The notes beneath the pieces are model-generated. The model saw only the letters and a program-made list of their open reading frames with translations. It made no database searches and was not told the DNA's origin. Below are positions 1-6,267 of a stretch of DNA of 7,138 nt, piece by piece (within the stretch, counting starts at the first letter, position 1; every line of letters begins with the position of its first letter). The translations under genes were made by a program, and so were the position numbers. The stretch is taken from positions 1-7,138 of the forward strand of contig JACPZR010000506.1 in NCBI GenBank assembly GCA_016195395.1. Reading direction: 5' to 3'. The stretch comes from Spirochaetia bacterium. Lineage in GTDB: Bacteria; Spirochaetota; Leptospirae; Leptospirales; Leptonemataceae.

Positions 1-116
1 GGGCCGCGAATCGCAACGGCGTTTCGCGGCCTTGGGCGGACCCCGCCCGCGCAGTGCAGGGAGAGCCGCGTCGAAAAAACCTCCCGTAAAATGCGCTTTG
101 TACCGACCATCTAACC
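1..116 (+). other. Left edge: possible 3' tail of an upstream gene, unassigned
   Basis: All three forward frames are open from base 1: one stops at TAA 87-89, one at TAA 112-114 (two bases before the next ATG) and one runs on into the next gene's region. The frame ending at 112-114 would end in the residues MRFVPTI, and its ATG at 91 could also be read as a seven-codon leader peptide. None of the translations is recognisable, and GC-rich DNA often gives chance open frames, so I cannot tell a real gene tail from a leader region. A TAAAAT hexamer at 87-92 resembles a -10 box but has no matching -35 box. The following gene has no clear Shine-Dalgarno sequence. Confidence 0.25.
2..31 (+). other. 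GC-rich RNA hairpin, terminator-like but without a T tract
   Basis: GGCCGCGAA at 2-10 is the exact reverse complement of TTCGCGGCC at 23-31. After one T-T mismatch, CGC at 12-14 also pairs with GCG at 19-21, leaving a four-base loop (AACG). The result is a long, stable stem. No run of T follows, so it does not meet the usual form of a factor-independent terminator. It could be a 3'-end structure of an upstream gene or lie inside that gene's coding sequence. Confidence 0.35.
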
Positions 117-650
117 ATGAGTCTGGAAATCAAGGGTATCAACCCTGAACTCTCCCACATGATCGCAGCCGGCCAGTTTACCGGTCACAAGCTGGCCGAC
201 CTGATCCGTCTGAAAGAACTGGTGGACCGCTTTGCGGGCCGACAGTATGTTCCGGAAGAAGAAGTCAAAGCCTTGAAAGAGCGTTTTGGGGAAGAGCCGG
301 ACATCGTTACCTGGGGCGACTTCTTCCAGACAGAAGTGGGCAGCCGCTACTTCCAGGTGACCGACGAAGAGTTTACCCGCGTCGTAGACACGATTCACTT
401 TGATCTCATCTCGTCTTCTCTGATCTTTACCGGTAAAGATGAACCGTTCCTCCAAATGGTCTCCCAGGACGGCCTGGCGGTCTACGGGATCGATCGTGGA
501 GAGTGGACAGAAGAGCAGGCCGAGCAGGCGCACCTGTATATCCTCCTGCAATACTTCCAGGAAATGGCCCTTGACGAGTCCCGCGTGACCGCACAAGACA
601 GAGCTTGGTTTGATACCTTTGTTTCCCATGCCAACTATGCAGTCGGCTAG
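117..650 (+). CDS. Conserved-looking cytoplasmic protein of unknown function
   Basis: This is a 177-residue protein that I do not recognise. It has no signal peptide, no membrane segment and no cysteine, and it is rich in Glu and Asp, so a soluble cytoplasmic protein is likely. The N-terminal part (about residues 8-60) looks helical, with a charged stretch around 26-58. The middle has aromatic and hydrophobic strand-like stretches (about 63-125), and the C-terminal part (about 131-170) again looks helical and is rich in Glu, Gln and aromatic residues. The ATG at 117 is the only sensible start; no clear Shine-Dalgarno sequence precedes it, though a short reading frame ends two bases upstream (TAA 112-114), which could allow reinitiation. 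Its last codons overlap the start of the following TPR gene, which suggests co-transcription and translational coupling. Reality of the gene is well supported by codon structure and the tight overlap; function is unknown. Confidence 0.8.
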   Translation: MSLEIKGINPELSHMIAAGQFTGHKLADLIRLKELVDRFAGRQYVPEEEVKALKERFGEEPDIVTWGDFFQTEVGSRYFQVTDEEFTRVVDTIHFDLISSSLIFTGKDEPFLQMVSQDGLAVYGIDRGEWTEEQAEQAHLYILLQYFQEMALDESRVTAQDRAWFDTFVSHANYAVG

Positions 651-1464
651 AACGCTTCTCCTTCTGACACTTACAGCGGCGGCGCCCTTGGCCGTCGCTT
701 TTCCTGTTTTTGGGCAGAGCGCGGACCAGAAGAACGACAGCGGCGGCTCTGGCACAACGACGTCGAATACAGGAAATCCCGCAGGGAATCCCTCCACAGA
801 TCCCACGGGCGGCACTGGGACCGGCGGCACGGGTGCCAGCGGTAACACCAGTGCGGGCGGGTCGGGCAAGACCGGCAACGGCGATGCGGACCTCACGCAC
901 GGCGAGAAGCGTGCCAAGCTCTTCCAAACGGTAAAGACCAGGCAGGCCGACATTCAATTCCGTTATGCGCGCGAACTCCGGGGATCCGGGTATCTGGCCC
1001 GCGCCAAGTCTGAATTTCAAACCTTCCTCCTGGTTTACCGCGACCACCCCAAAGCGATCGATGCAGTGCTGGAACTCGCTGAAATCGCTCTGAAAGAGGG
1101 AGATCCCGAGGAAGCAGCATCGTATTTCCTGAAGGCTTTCAATCAGTCGCCTTGGGATGAACGGGGCGCCGGCGCCGCCATCCGGGCAGCGAGGATCCTG
1201 GCCGACCAGGGAGAAGCCGACCGTAGTGCTTCAATACTAGACGAAGTCATCCGCAAATGGCCGGGTTCTAAAGTGGCGCGCATGGCCCAGGTAGAAAAAG
1301 ACGGGATGCGTTTGGTGCCCGGAAGTTCGCAAGATTCCGGAAAGGCTAAGGAAAACGGCCGTCAGGAAGCCGAAAATAGAGACAAGAATCAGTCTGAAGC
1401 AACAAAAGAGGGGGACTCCGAAAAGGGTCGCGAATCGATAGGAGAGGGTGTGGGCGAGAATTGA
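628..1464 (+). CDS. Exported TPR-repeat protein with Gly/Thr/Asn-rich linker
   Basis: The 278-residue product starts with a classical signal peptide: a short n-region with Arg8, a hydrophobic core (about residues 10-25) and a likely signal-peptidase I site near Ala24 or Gly29-Gln30. There is no lipobox Cys, so it is not a lipoprotein. Residues about 37-86 are a low-complexity linker of Gly, Thr, Ser, Asn and Pro. Residues about 110-220 hold three TPR-like helix pairs (for example RYARELRGSGYLARAKSEF, then AVLELAEIALKEGDPEEAA, then AARILADQGEADRSASIL). The last 50 residues are a charged, probably disordered tail rich in Lys, Glu and Gln. This layout resembles periplasmic TPR proteins of the CpoB/YbgF or BamD type, but family membership is not shown. 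The start is uncertain: ATG 628 and ATG 637 both give a good signal peptide, TTG 610 less so, and none has a Shine-Dalgarno sequence. It overlaps the preceding gene by 23 bases (14 with the ATG at 637), which suggests coupled translation. It probably acts as a protein-interaction scaffold in the periplasm. Confidence 0.82.
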   Translation: MPTMQSARTLLLLTLTAAAPLAVAFPVFGQSADQKNDSGGSGTTTSNTGNPAGNPSTDPTGGTGTGGTGASGNTSAGGSGKTGNGDADLTHGEKRAKLFQTVKTRQADIQFRYARELRGSGYLARAKSEFQTFLLVYRDHPKAIDAVLELAEIALKEGDPEEAASYFLKAFNQSPWDERGAGAAIRAARILADQGEADRSASILDEVIRKWPGSKVARMAQVEKDGMRLVPGSSQDSGKAKENGRQEAENRDKNQSEATKEGDSEKGRESIGEGVGEN

Positions 1465-1514
1465 TTTTCTTATTGCCACCCCGCATGCCAGCGCGACCTC
1501 TTCACTAACACACT

Positions 1515-2675
1515 ATGGCCTTTCAAATGGTCAATTTCAAGGCAGGCTCGTACTGCATCATTGAAGGCAAGCGGGACGCGAACGCTTTCTTCATCATCCG
1601 CCAGGGGAAGGTGAAGACGCATAAGGACAGCCCCGTTGTCGGCGAAGAGGCGTCAGTCGTGCTGGGCCCCGGGGACTTCTTCGGGGTAGAGAGCGCCATG
1701 ACCGGGCACAGTCGGATTGAAACGGTCGTCGCCGCCACCGATGTTTCCCTCATCAGCGTTAATAACGATCAATTTGGTCTTTTGATTCAGAAAAATGCGC
1801 CTGTGGCCATGAAGATCATCCGGTCTTTCTCCGCGAAGCTCCGCGCATTCGATACTACCATCACCCGCCTGTCGTTCCGAGGCGCGGTGGAAGAAGACCC
1901 CGCCCACTTGTTTGACCTGGCCGAGTATTACCTGGCGCAGCAGCGCCCCAACCACGCGGCTTACGCGTATCAGCGTTATCTACAGTACTGCCCGCAGGGC
2001 GAGAAAGTCAGCATGGGAAAACTTCGTCTGCAGCAGATGAACAAACCCCTGAAGGCGCCCCCTGTCAACGAGTCGAGCATCAACCGCGTTTACAAAGAAG
2101 AGGACATGATCTTCTGCGAAAACGAACCGGGGCGTGAACTCTACATCATCCAGGGCGGCCGCGTGAAGATCACTAAGATGGTGGACGGGCAGGAAGTGCT
2201 CCTGGCCGTGCTCCAGCCGGGGGACATCTTTGGTGAAATGGCGCTTCTCGATAACAAACCGCGGAGCGCCTCCGCCATTGTCGCGGAAAACGCCACCATG
2301 CTCGCCATCAACAAAGTGAACTTTGAAACGATGGTAAAAGCGCAGCCGCAGCTGGCCACGCTCTCCAACCTCATGATTTCCGATCCCACCGGCCGTTTGT
2401 TCGACATGCTTCTGACGCTCGCCGAGAAGGCGCACGTTGTGGTGAAACCCAAGGCCAGTTATAACTTTGAGATCGGCGGAAAAGACCTGCTGAAGATGGT
2501 GGGCTTTGATCCCAACAACGACGAGCGTCTTCTTTTGGAAATCCTGAAAGCCCGCTGGATGAAACTCGACGAAGGGAAGATGATCTGCCTCGACCTGTCA
2601 GAGCTTGAAAAACAGGTATCCTTCTTCCGCAAGCAGGCCGCCATGGCCCGCAAGAAATCAGCCGCCGCCACCTGA
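1515..2675 (+). CDS. Tandem cyclic-nucleotide-binding protein with CRP-like C-terminal domain
   Basis: This 386-residue protein has two cNMP-binding (CAP_ED-type) beta-barrel domains. The second (about 188-285) has a canonical phosphate-binding cassette, FGEMALLDNKPRSASA at 239-254, with Glu241 and Arg250 in the places that bind ribose and cyclic phosphate, so it probably binds cAMP or cGMP. The first (about 5-115) has a divergent cassette at 56-70: Arg67 is kept but the Glu position is Val58, so ligand binding there is doubtful or altered. Between them, about 128-162 resembles a TPR helix pair. After domain 2, residues about 289-365 align by eye with the CRP/FNR winged helix (DPTGRLFDMLLTLAE, then GGKDLLKMVGFDP, then GKMICLDLSELEK). 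The recognition-helix region (about 333-347) is acidic and lacks the Arg-Glu pair of CRP, so DNA binding of the usual kind is uncertain. No signal peptide or membrane segment. The ATG at 1515 lies 50 bases after the TPR gene with no clear Shine-Dalgarno sequence. Likely a cytoplasmic cyclic-nucleotide sensor; target unknown. Confidence 0.88.
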   Translation: MAFQMVNFKAGSYCIIEGKRDANAFFIIRQGKVKTHKDSPVVGEEASVVLGPGDFFGVESAMTGHSRIETVVAATDVSLISVNNDQFGLLIQKNAPVAMKIIRSFSAKLRAFDTTITRLSFRGAVEEDPAHLFDLAEYYLAQQRPNHAAYAYQRYLQYCPQGEKVSMGKLRLQQMNKPLKAPPVNESSINRVYKEEDMIFCENEPGRELYIIQGGRVKITKMVDGQEVLLAVLQPGDIFGEMALLDNKPRSASAIVAENATMLAINKVNFETMVKAQPQLATLSNLMISDPTGRLFDMLLTLAEKAHVVVKPKASYNFEIGGKDLLKMVGFDPNNDERLLLEILKARWMKLDEGKMICLDLSELEKQVSFFRKQAAMARKKSAAAT

Positions 2676-2797
2676 TGGAGCGTCGCTCTGGCGTCCTTTG
2701 TGGTCTGCCTGTTGCTGTTTAACGGGATCTACAATACCGCAGCGACGTTGACTCTGAACCGCCTTGATTGTATGCCACGCCGATGCTGTCACCGCTC

Positions 2798-2840
2798 CGG
2801 GACTGTACACGTGCGGGGACAAATGTCCCGTCGGGGTTTT
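2798..2840 (+). other. Two mutually exclusive hairpins followed by a short T run
   Basis: GTCCCG at 2825-2830 can pair with CGGGAC at 2798-2803 (6 bp, 21-base loop), while its GTCCC part (2825-2829) can instead pair with GGGAC at 2816-2820 (5 bp, AAAT loop). The sequence then runs through GGGG to TTTT at 2837-2840. It could be a weak terminator of the upstream gene or an attenuator-like leader of scpA. The T run is short and lies seven bases past the stem, so a functional terminator is not secure. Confidence 0.3.
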
Positions 2841-2900
2841 CCAGCCTTTTCGAGTACTTGACCCGTGGCCGCGCCGCCGCGCCCTTGTCAGAAGACTTAA

Positions 2901-2915
2901 AGAGAGGACGCTCTC
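2901..2915 (+). promoter_or_regulatory. scpA ribosome binding site inside a hairpin next to the ATG
   Basis: AGAGAGGA at 2901-2908 is a good Shine-Dalgarno sequence seven bases before the ATG at 2916 and fixes that start. GAGAG at 2902-2906 is also perfectly complementary to CTCTC at 2911-2915, with a GACG loop, so the same bases can fold into a 5-bp hairpin that ends directly at the start codon. The site itself is clear; its sequestration in vivo is an inference. Confidence 0.65.
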
Positions 2916-5024
2916 ATGGCATCGTTTCAAGACTGGCAGAATAAACTCAAGAAAGACCTGGACGGAAAAGGCGACGCGGACATCGCGCACGTAACCCCGG
3001 AAGGCATTCCCCTCAAGCCTCTCTACACGCAGGCGGATTTGGACAACGTTCGCAGCGAGAATCGGACCGGGCTGGATTCCATGCCCGGCTTCTTCCCGTT
3101 TACGCGCGGGCCTTATACATCGATGTACGCGCATCGCCCGTGGACCATCCGGCAGTACGCGGGGTTCTCGACCGCGGAAGAATCGAACGCATTCTACAGG
3201 CGCAATCTTGCCATGGGTCAGATGGGCCTTTCCGTGGCCTTTGACCTGGCCACCCACCGCGGATACGACTCCGATCATCCCCGCGTCACAGGCGACGTTG
3301 GGAAAGCCGGAGTGGCGATCGACTCCGTAGAAGACATGAAGATTCTCTTTGATGGAATCCCGCTGGAGAAGATGTCCGTGTCCATGACGATGAACGGCGC
3401 GGTCATCCAGGGCGTGCCCATCGCAAAACTCACCGGTACCATTCAAAATGACATCTTGAAAGAGTTCATGGTCCGCAATACATACATCTACCCGCCGGAA
3501 CCGTCCATGCGGATCGTCGCGGACATCATCGACTACACCAGTCGGAACATGCCCAAGTTTAATTCCATCAGCATTTCTGGGTACCACATGCAGGAAGCCG
3601 GCGCCACGTGCGACATTGAGCTGGCTTTTACCATCGCGGATGGCATTGAGTATGTGCGCGCGGCCCTGTCACGGGGAAGTGAGGTAGACAGCTTTGCCGG
3701 GCGCCTTTCCTTCTTTTTCTCGATTGGAATGAATTTCTACATGGAAATTGCAAAGCTCCGCGCGGCGCGCCTGCTCTGGGCCAAGTACATGAAGACGTTC
3801 CAACCCAAAAGCGACAAGTCGCTTCTGCTCCGCACCCACTGCCAGACGAGCGGTGTGAGTCTTACAGCGCAGGATCCTTACAATAACGTTATCCGCACAA
3901 CAGTGGAAGCCATGGCTGCCGTCTTTGGCGGCACCCAGAGCCTTCACACCAACGCCCTTGATGAAGCGATTGCGCTGCCCACGGACATGAGCGCCCGCAT
4001 TGCCAGAAATACACAGCTGGTCATTCAGGAGGAAACGGGAATTCCTCACGTGATCGACCCTTGGGGCGGCAGCTATTTCATGGAAAGCCTGACAAACGAC
4101 CTTGCGGCCAAGGCGGACCAGATGATCCAGGAAGTAGAGAGCATGGGGGGCATGACCAAAGCGATTCAGTCCGGGATGCCCAAGCTGAAGATCGAAGAAT
4201 GTGCCACGCGACTCCAGGCCCAGGTAGACAAAGGTGACCGTATCATTGTCGGTGTGAACAAATACCGTCCCGACCGCGAAGAACCCATCGATACGTTGTT
4301 TGTGGACAACAGCAAGGTGCTGATCAACCAGGTGGAGCGGCTGAAAAAAATCCGCGCCACAAGGAATGAGGCGGAAACCCAGGCGGCGCTGGATGCTATC
4401 ACCAAGGCATCGGCAGATAAGACGGGGAACCTGCTGGAGCTGGCCGTTGCCGCCACGCGCAAGCGCGCTACAGTGGGAGAAATCTCTCTGGCGATGGAAA
4501 AAGTGTTTGGACGTTATGAGGCTCCCGTGAAGACGATCAGTAACGTGTACGGCGCCGTGTTTGAGGAATCAGAGGACTGGAAGAAACTGAAAGCGGACAT
4601 TGATGCCTTTGCCAAAGAAGAAGGCCGTCGTCCCAGGATTTTCGTGGCTAAGATGGGTCAGGACGGGCACGACCGTGGGGCCCACGTAGTGGCCACTGCG
4701 TTCTCTGATCTGGGCTTTGACGTGGATGTGGGCAGTCTCTTTCAGACGCCCGCAGAGGTGGCGCGCCAGGCCATCGAAAACGACGTGCATGTGGTGGGTG
4801 TATCGAGCCAGGCCGCCGGACACCGCACACTTGTGCCGGAGTTGATTCAAGAATTGAAAAAGCAGAAGGCAGACGATATCAAAGTTGTCTGCGGGGGAGT
4901 GATCCCTGCGTCGGACTATGAGTTTTTGAAACAGGCCGGAGTGGCGGCGGTCTTTGGCCCCGGAACGCCGGTGCTTGTGTCGGCCGCGGAAGTGCTCCGC
5001 GCCATCAGGAGACGTCCATCGTGA
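2916..5024 (+). CDS. scpA: Methylmalonyl-CoA mutase, single-chain, B12-dependent (EC 5.4.99.2), with internal deletion
   Basis: This 702-residue enzyme of the adenosylcobalamin-dependent acyl-CoA mutase family should interconvert (R)-methylmalonyl-CoA and succinyl-CoA in the cytoplasm, feeding propionyl-CoA carbon into the TCA cycle. The N-terminal TIM-barrel domain (about 30-540) has the family blocks [15 protein letters not shown] (71-85), [12 protein letters not shown] (113-124), [20 protein letters not shown] (175-194) and [15 protein letters not shown] (217-231). The C-terminal B12 domain (about 572-700) has DGHDRG (583-588) with cobalt ligand His585, SSQAAGH (630-636) and GGVIP (660-664). 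By spacing, Tyr81, Arg187 and His224 match Tyr89, Arg207 and His244 of the Propionibacterium enzyme; the Tyr/Arg pair is the methylmalonyl signature, whereas isobutyryl-CoA mutases have Phe/Gln. Oddities: about 12 residues are missing after NGAV (160-163), Pro is Ala112 in FDLPTHRG, and Trp is Val314 in QTSGWSL. Length otherwise matches E. coli ScpA (714). Its stop overlaps the rpiA start. Epimerase and MeaB genes are not in the window. Family assignment is secure; activity is less so because of the deletion. Confidence 0.96.
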   Translation: MASFQDWQNKLKKDLDGKGDADIAHVTPEGIPLKPLYTQADLDNVRSENRTGLDSMPGFFPFTRGPYTSMYAHRPWTIRQYAGFSTAEESNAFYRRNLAMGQMGLSVAFDLATHRGYDSDHPRVTGDVGKAGVAIDSVEDMKILFDGIPLEKMSVSMTMNGAVIQGVPIAKLTGTIQNDILKEFMVRNTYIYPPEPSMRIVADIIDYTSRNMPKFNSISISGYHMQEAGATCDIELAFTIADGIEYVRAALSRGSEVDSFAGRLSFFFSIGMNFYMEIAKLRAARLLWAKYMKTFQPKSDKSLLLRTHCQTSGVSLTAQDPYNNVIRTTVEAMAAVFGGTQSLHTNALDEAIALPTDMSARIARNTQLVIQEETGIPHVIDPWGGSYFMESLTNDLAAKADQMIQEVESMGGMTKAIQSGMPKLKIEECATRLQAQVDKGDRIIVGVNKYRPDREEPIDTLFVDNSKVLINQVERLKKIRATRNEAETQAALDAITKASADKTGNLLELAVAATRKRATVGEISLAMEKVFGRYEAPVKTISNVYGAVFEESEDWKKLKADIDAFAKEEGRRPRIFVAKMGQDGHDRGAHVVATAFSDLGFDVDVGSLFQTPAEVARQAIENDVHVVGVSSQAAGHRTLVPELIQELKKQKADDIKVVCGGVIPASDYEFLKQAGVAAVFGPGTPVLVSAAEVLRAIRRRPS
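5007..5012 (+). promoter_or_regulatory. Ribosome binding site of rpiA within the scpA 3' end
   Basis: AGGAGA lies eight bases before the GTG at 5021 and supports that non-ATG start. It sits inside the last scpA codons, so ribosomes finishing scpA could pass directly to rpiA. Confidence 0.7.
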
Positions 5025-5731
5025 AGAGCGCAGATTCAAATGCAGAGCTGAAGCGATCCGCAGCGTTGTCTGCGGCCGCCTACGTGAAGAGCGGAGACCG
5101 TGTGGGCCTCGGCACAGGCTCCACGTCGGCCTTTGTGATCCAGGAGCTGGGTCGCCGCATGCGCGAAGAGAAACTCCTGATTCAGTGCGTTACAACGTCG
5201 TACCAGTCGCTGCTTTTGGCCCGCGGAGCCGGCTTAAACGTGGTTCCCATCCCGCTTGTGGATGCCCTCGACGTCAGCATTGACGGCGCGGATGAAATCG
5301 ACCCTGACTTGAACCTGATCAAGGGCGGCGGGGCGGCTCACACAATGGAGAAACTGGTTCACGCGCTCTCGAAGAAGTTCGTCGTAGTGGCGGACTCAAG
5401 CAAGTTGGTGCCCAAGCTGGGGACGCGTTTTGCGATCCCTGTGGAAGTCATCCCGGCAGCTGCGTATTTTGTGACAGCCCGCTTGAAAGATCTCGGCTGT
5501 CAGGACGTGGTGATGCGGATGGCTGTCAAAAAGGACGGGCCGGTCATCACTGAGAATGGAAACATCATTCTGGACGCAAAATGGGACGTTCGGGACCCGC
5601 AGGCGCTGGAGCGGCAGATCAACGTGATTCCAGGGGTTTTGGATAACGGCATCTTTTCCGCTGTCAGTGTGCGGCCTGCGGTGGCCATCATCGCCGGCGA
5701 ACGCGGCGTAGAGACCAAAGAACGCACTTGA
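5021..5731 (+). CDS. rpiA: Ribose-5-phosphate isomerase A (EC 5.3.1.6)
   Basis: The 236-residue product is a RpiA-type isomerase that interconverts ribose 5-phosphate and ribulose 5-phosphate in the non-oxidative pentose phosphate pathway, in the cytoplasm. Family motifs are all present: the phosphate-binding GLGTGSTS (29-36), VTTSYQS (57-63), DGADEID (88-94, with Asp88 and Asp91), KGGGAA (101-106), the catalytic-base Glu in MEKL (Glu110, equivalent to Glu103 of E. coli), VVADSSK (122-128), TENGNIILD (177-185) and PGVLDNGIF (204-212). The residue before the catalytic Glu is Met instead of the usual Arg, a minor deviation. Length is slightly above E. coli RpiA (219), mostly at the ends. The GTG start overlaps the scpA stop (GTGA at 5021-5024) and has a good Shine-Dalgarno site, so the two genes are almost certainly one transcript with coupled translation. 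Pairing a B12 mutase with RpiA is not a known functional unit. Confidence 0.97.
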   Translation: MKSADSNAELKRSAALSAAAYVKSGDRVGLGTGSTSAFVIQELGRRMREEKLLIQCVTTSYQSLLLARGAGLNVVPIPLVDALDVSIDGADEIDPDLNLIKGGGAAHTMEKLVHALSKKFVVVADSSKLVPKLGTRFAIPVEVIPAAAYFVTARLKDLGCQDVVMRMAVKKDGPVITENGNIILDAKWDVRDPQALERQINVIPGVLDNGIFSAVSVRPAVAIIAGERGVETKERT

Positions 5732-5737
5732 CGGAGT

Positions 5738-5755
5738 CTCTGCCACCCCGCAGAG
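5738..5755 (+). other. Small hairpin between rpiA and the OsmC gene
   Basis: CTCTGC at 5738-5743 pairs with GCAGAG at 5750-5755 around a six-base loop (CACCCC). A GAGTCT hexamer occurs on each side (5734-5739 and 5753-5758) as a direct repeat. There is no T tract, so termination is unlikely; it could affect transcript stability or partial read-through between the two genes. Confidence 0.35.
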
Positions 5756-5776
5756 TCTGACACGGGAGGACGTGGC

Positions 5777-6238
5777 ATGGATACGTTCCGATCTCAAGTT
5801 GTTTGGAAACGGAGTGGCGGTGAAACGGTGCGTGATTTTTCACGGGACCATCGTGTCATTGTTGCCGGCAAGCTCGATGTGCATGCGTCCTCTGCGCCGG
5901 CTTACAGAGGTAACCCCGAATACGTGAATCCCGAGGAACTCTTCCTCTGTTCTCTTGCAAGCTGTCAAATGTTGACATATCTCTATCTTGCCTACCAGAA
6001 CAATATGCGCATCCTGAGCTACCGCGATGACGCTGAGGCCTTTTTGGGAAAAGACAGCGCAGGGCATCAGACCATTGCCGTGGTGAAGCTCACCCCGATG
6101 GTCACCTTTGAAGGTGCGGACAGCCAGCAGACCAGGGCCACTGCCATCCGCCTTGTCCGCGAGGCCCATGATCAGTGTTTCGTGGCCAACTCGGTTAAAA
6201 CGGACATTCAGATTGAACCCCGGTTCTTCTTCCAGTAA
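5777..6238 (+). CDS. OsmC/Ohr-family protein, probable thiol peroxidase-like
   Basis: This 153-residue protein belongs to the OsmC/Ohr fold, whose best-known members reduce organic hydroperoxides using two cysteines. The family signature NPEEL (51-55) is followed by LCSLASC, placing Cys63 at the usual peroxidatic position (as in the NPEEL...AGC of E. coli OsmC); the second catalytic cysteine is Cys134 in AHDQCFVANSVKTDI (130-144). An additional Cys58 lies close to Cys63. The N-terminal half is a beta-rich segment starting VVWKR. It looks more like the general OsmC-like (YhfA/SACOL-type) branch than true Ohr, so the substrate is uncertain. No signal peptide, hence cytoplasmic. The ATG at 5777 has a strong Shine-Dalgarno sequence GGAGG (5765-5769) seven bases upstream. 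It lies 45 bases after rpiA and 29 bases before the SPL-like gene, which suggests co-transcription. Confidence 0.93.
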   Translation: MDTFRSQVVWKRSGGETVRDFSRDHRVIVAGKLDVHASSAPAYRGNPEYVNPEELFLCSLASCQMLTYLYLAYQNNMRILSYRDDAEAFLGKDSAGHQTIAVVKLTPMVTFEGADSQQTRATAIRLVREAHDQCFVANSVKTDIQIEPRFFFQ

Positions 6239-6267
6239 GCAGGATCGTTTGTAGGACACTCTTTCAC

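Larger units (their letters stand above)
2676..2915 (+). other. 240-base gap upstream of scpA; leader or promoter region
   Basis: This is the longest non-coding stretch in the window and the most likely place for an scpA promoter. TACAAT at 2730-2735 is a good -10 candidate but lacks a well-spaced -35. TTGACT at 2748-2753 is a good -35 candidate, but 17 bases later there is only TATGCC. Neither is convincing. I see no cobalamin-riboswitch B12 box although the next gene is B12-dependent, and no CRP-type TGTGA-N6-TCACA palindrome. Hairpins at 2798-2840 and 2902-2915 are listed separately. Small open frames here (61 codons in frame after the upstream TGA, and one entering scpA out of frame) show no recognisable protein. 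Confidence 0.5.

Noticed and set aside
111..953. Long open frame on the minus strand with a Pro/Val-rich N-terminal part
   Set aside because: It is a mirror of the two + strand genes. Its Pro/Val-rich part is just the reverse reading of the Gly/Thr/Asn linker, and no family motif is seen.
2748..2776. Sigma-70 type promoter TTGACT with 17 bases to TATGCC
   Set aside because: The -10 hexamer lacks the key last T and matches only the first three positions, so it is not supported as a promoter.
2676..2915. Cobalamin riboswitch in front of the B12-dependent mutase
   Set aside because: I searched by eye for the B12 box and its conserved core and found neither.
2764..2994. 76-codon + strand frame entering scpA
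   Set aside because: It is out of frame with scpA, has no Shine-Dalgarno sequence, and becomes Arg/Thr-rich where it overlaps the conserved gene.
2658..3587. 309-codon open frame on the minus strand
   Set aside because: It lies across the intergenic gap and the strongly conserved start of scpA on the other strand. Its translation has no recognisable domain and is rich in Arg, His and Gly, as expected of an antisense reading.
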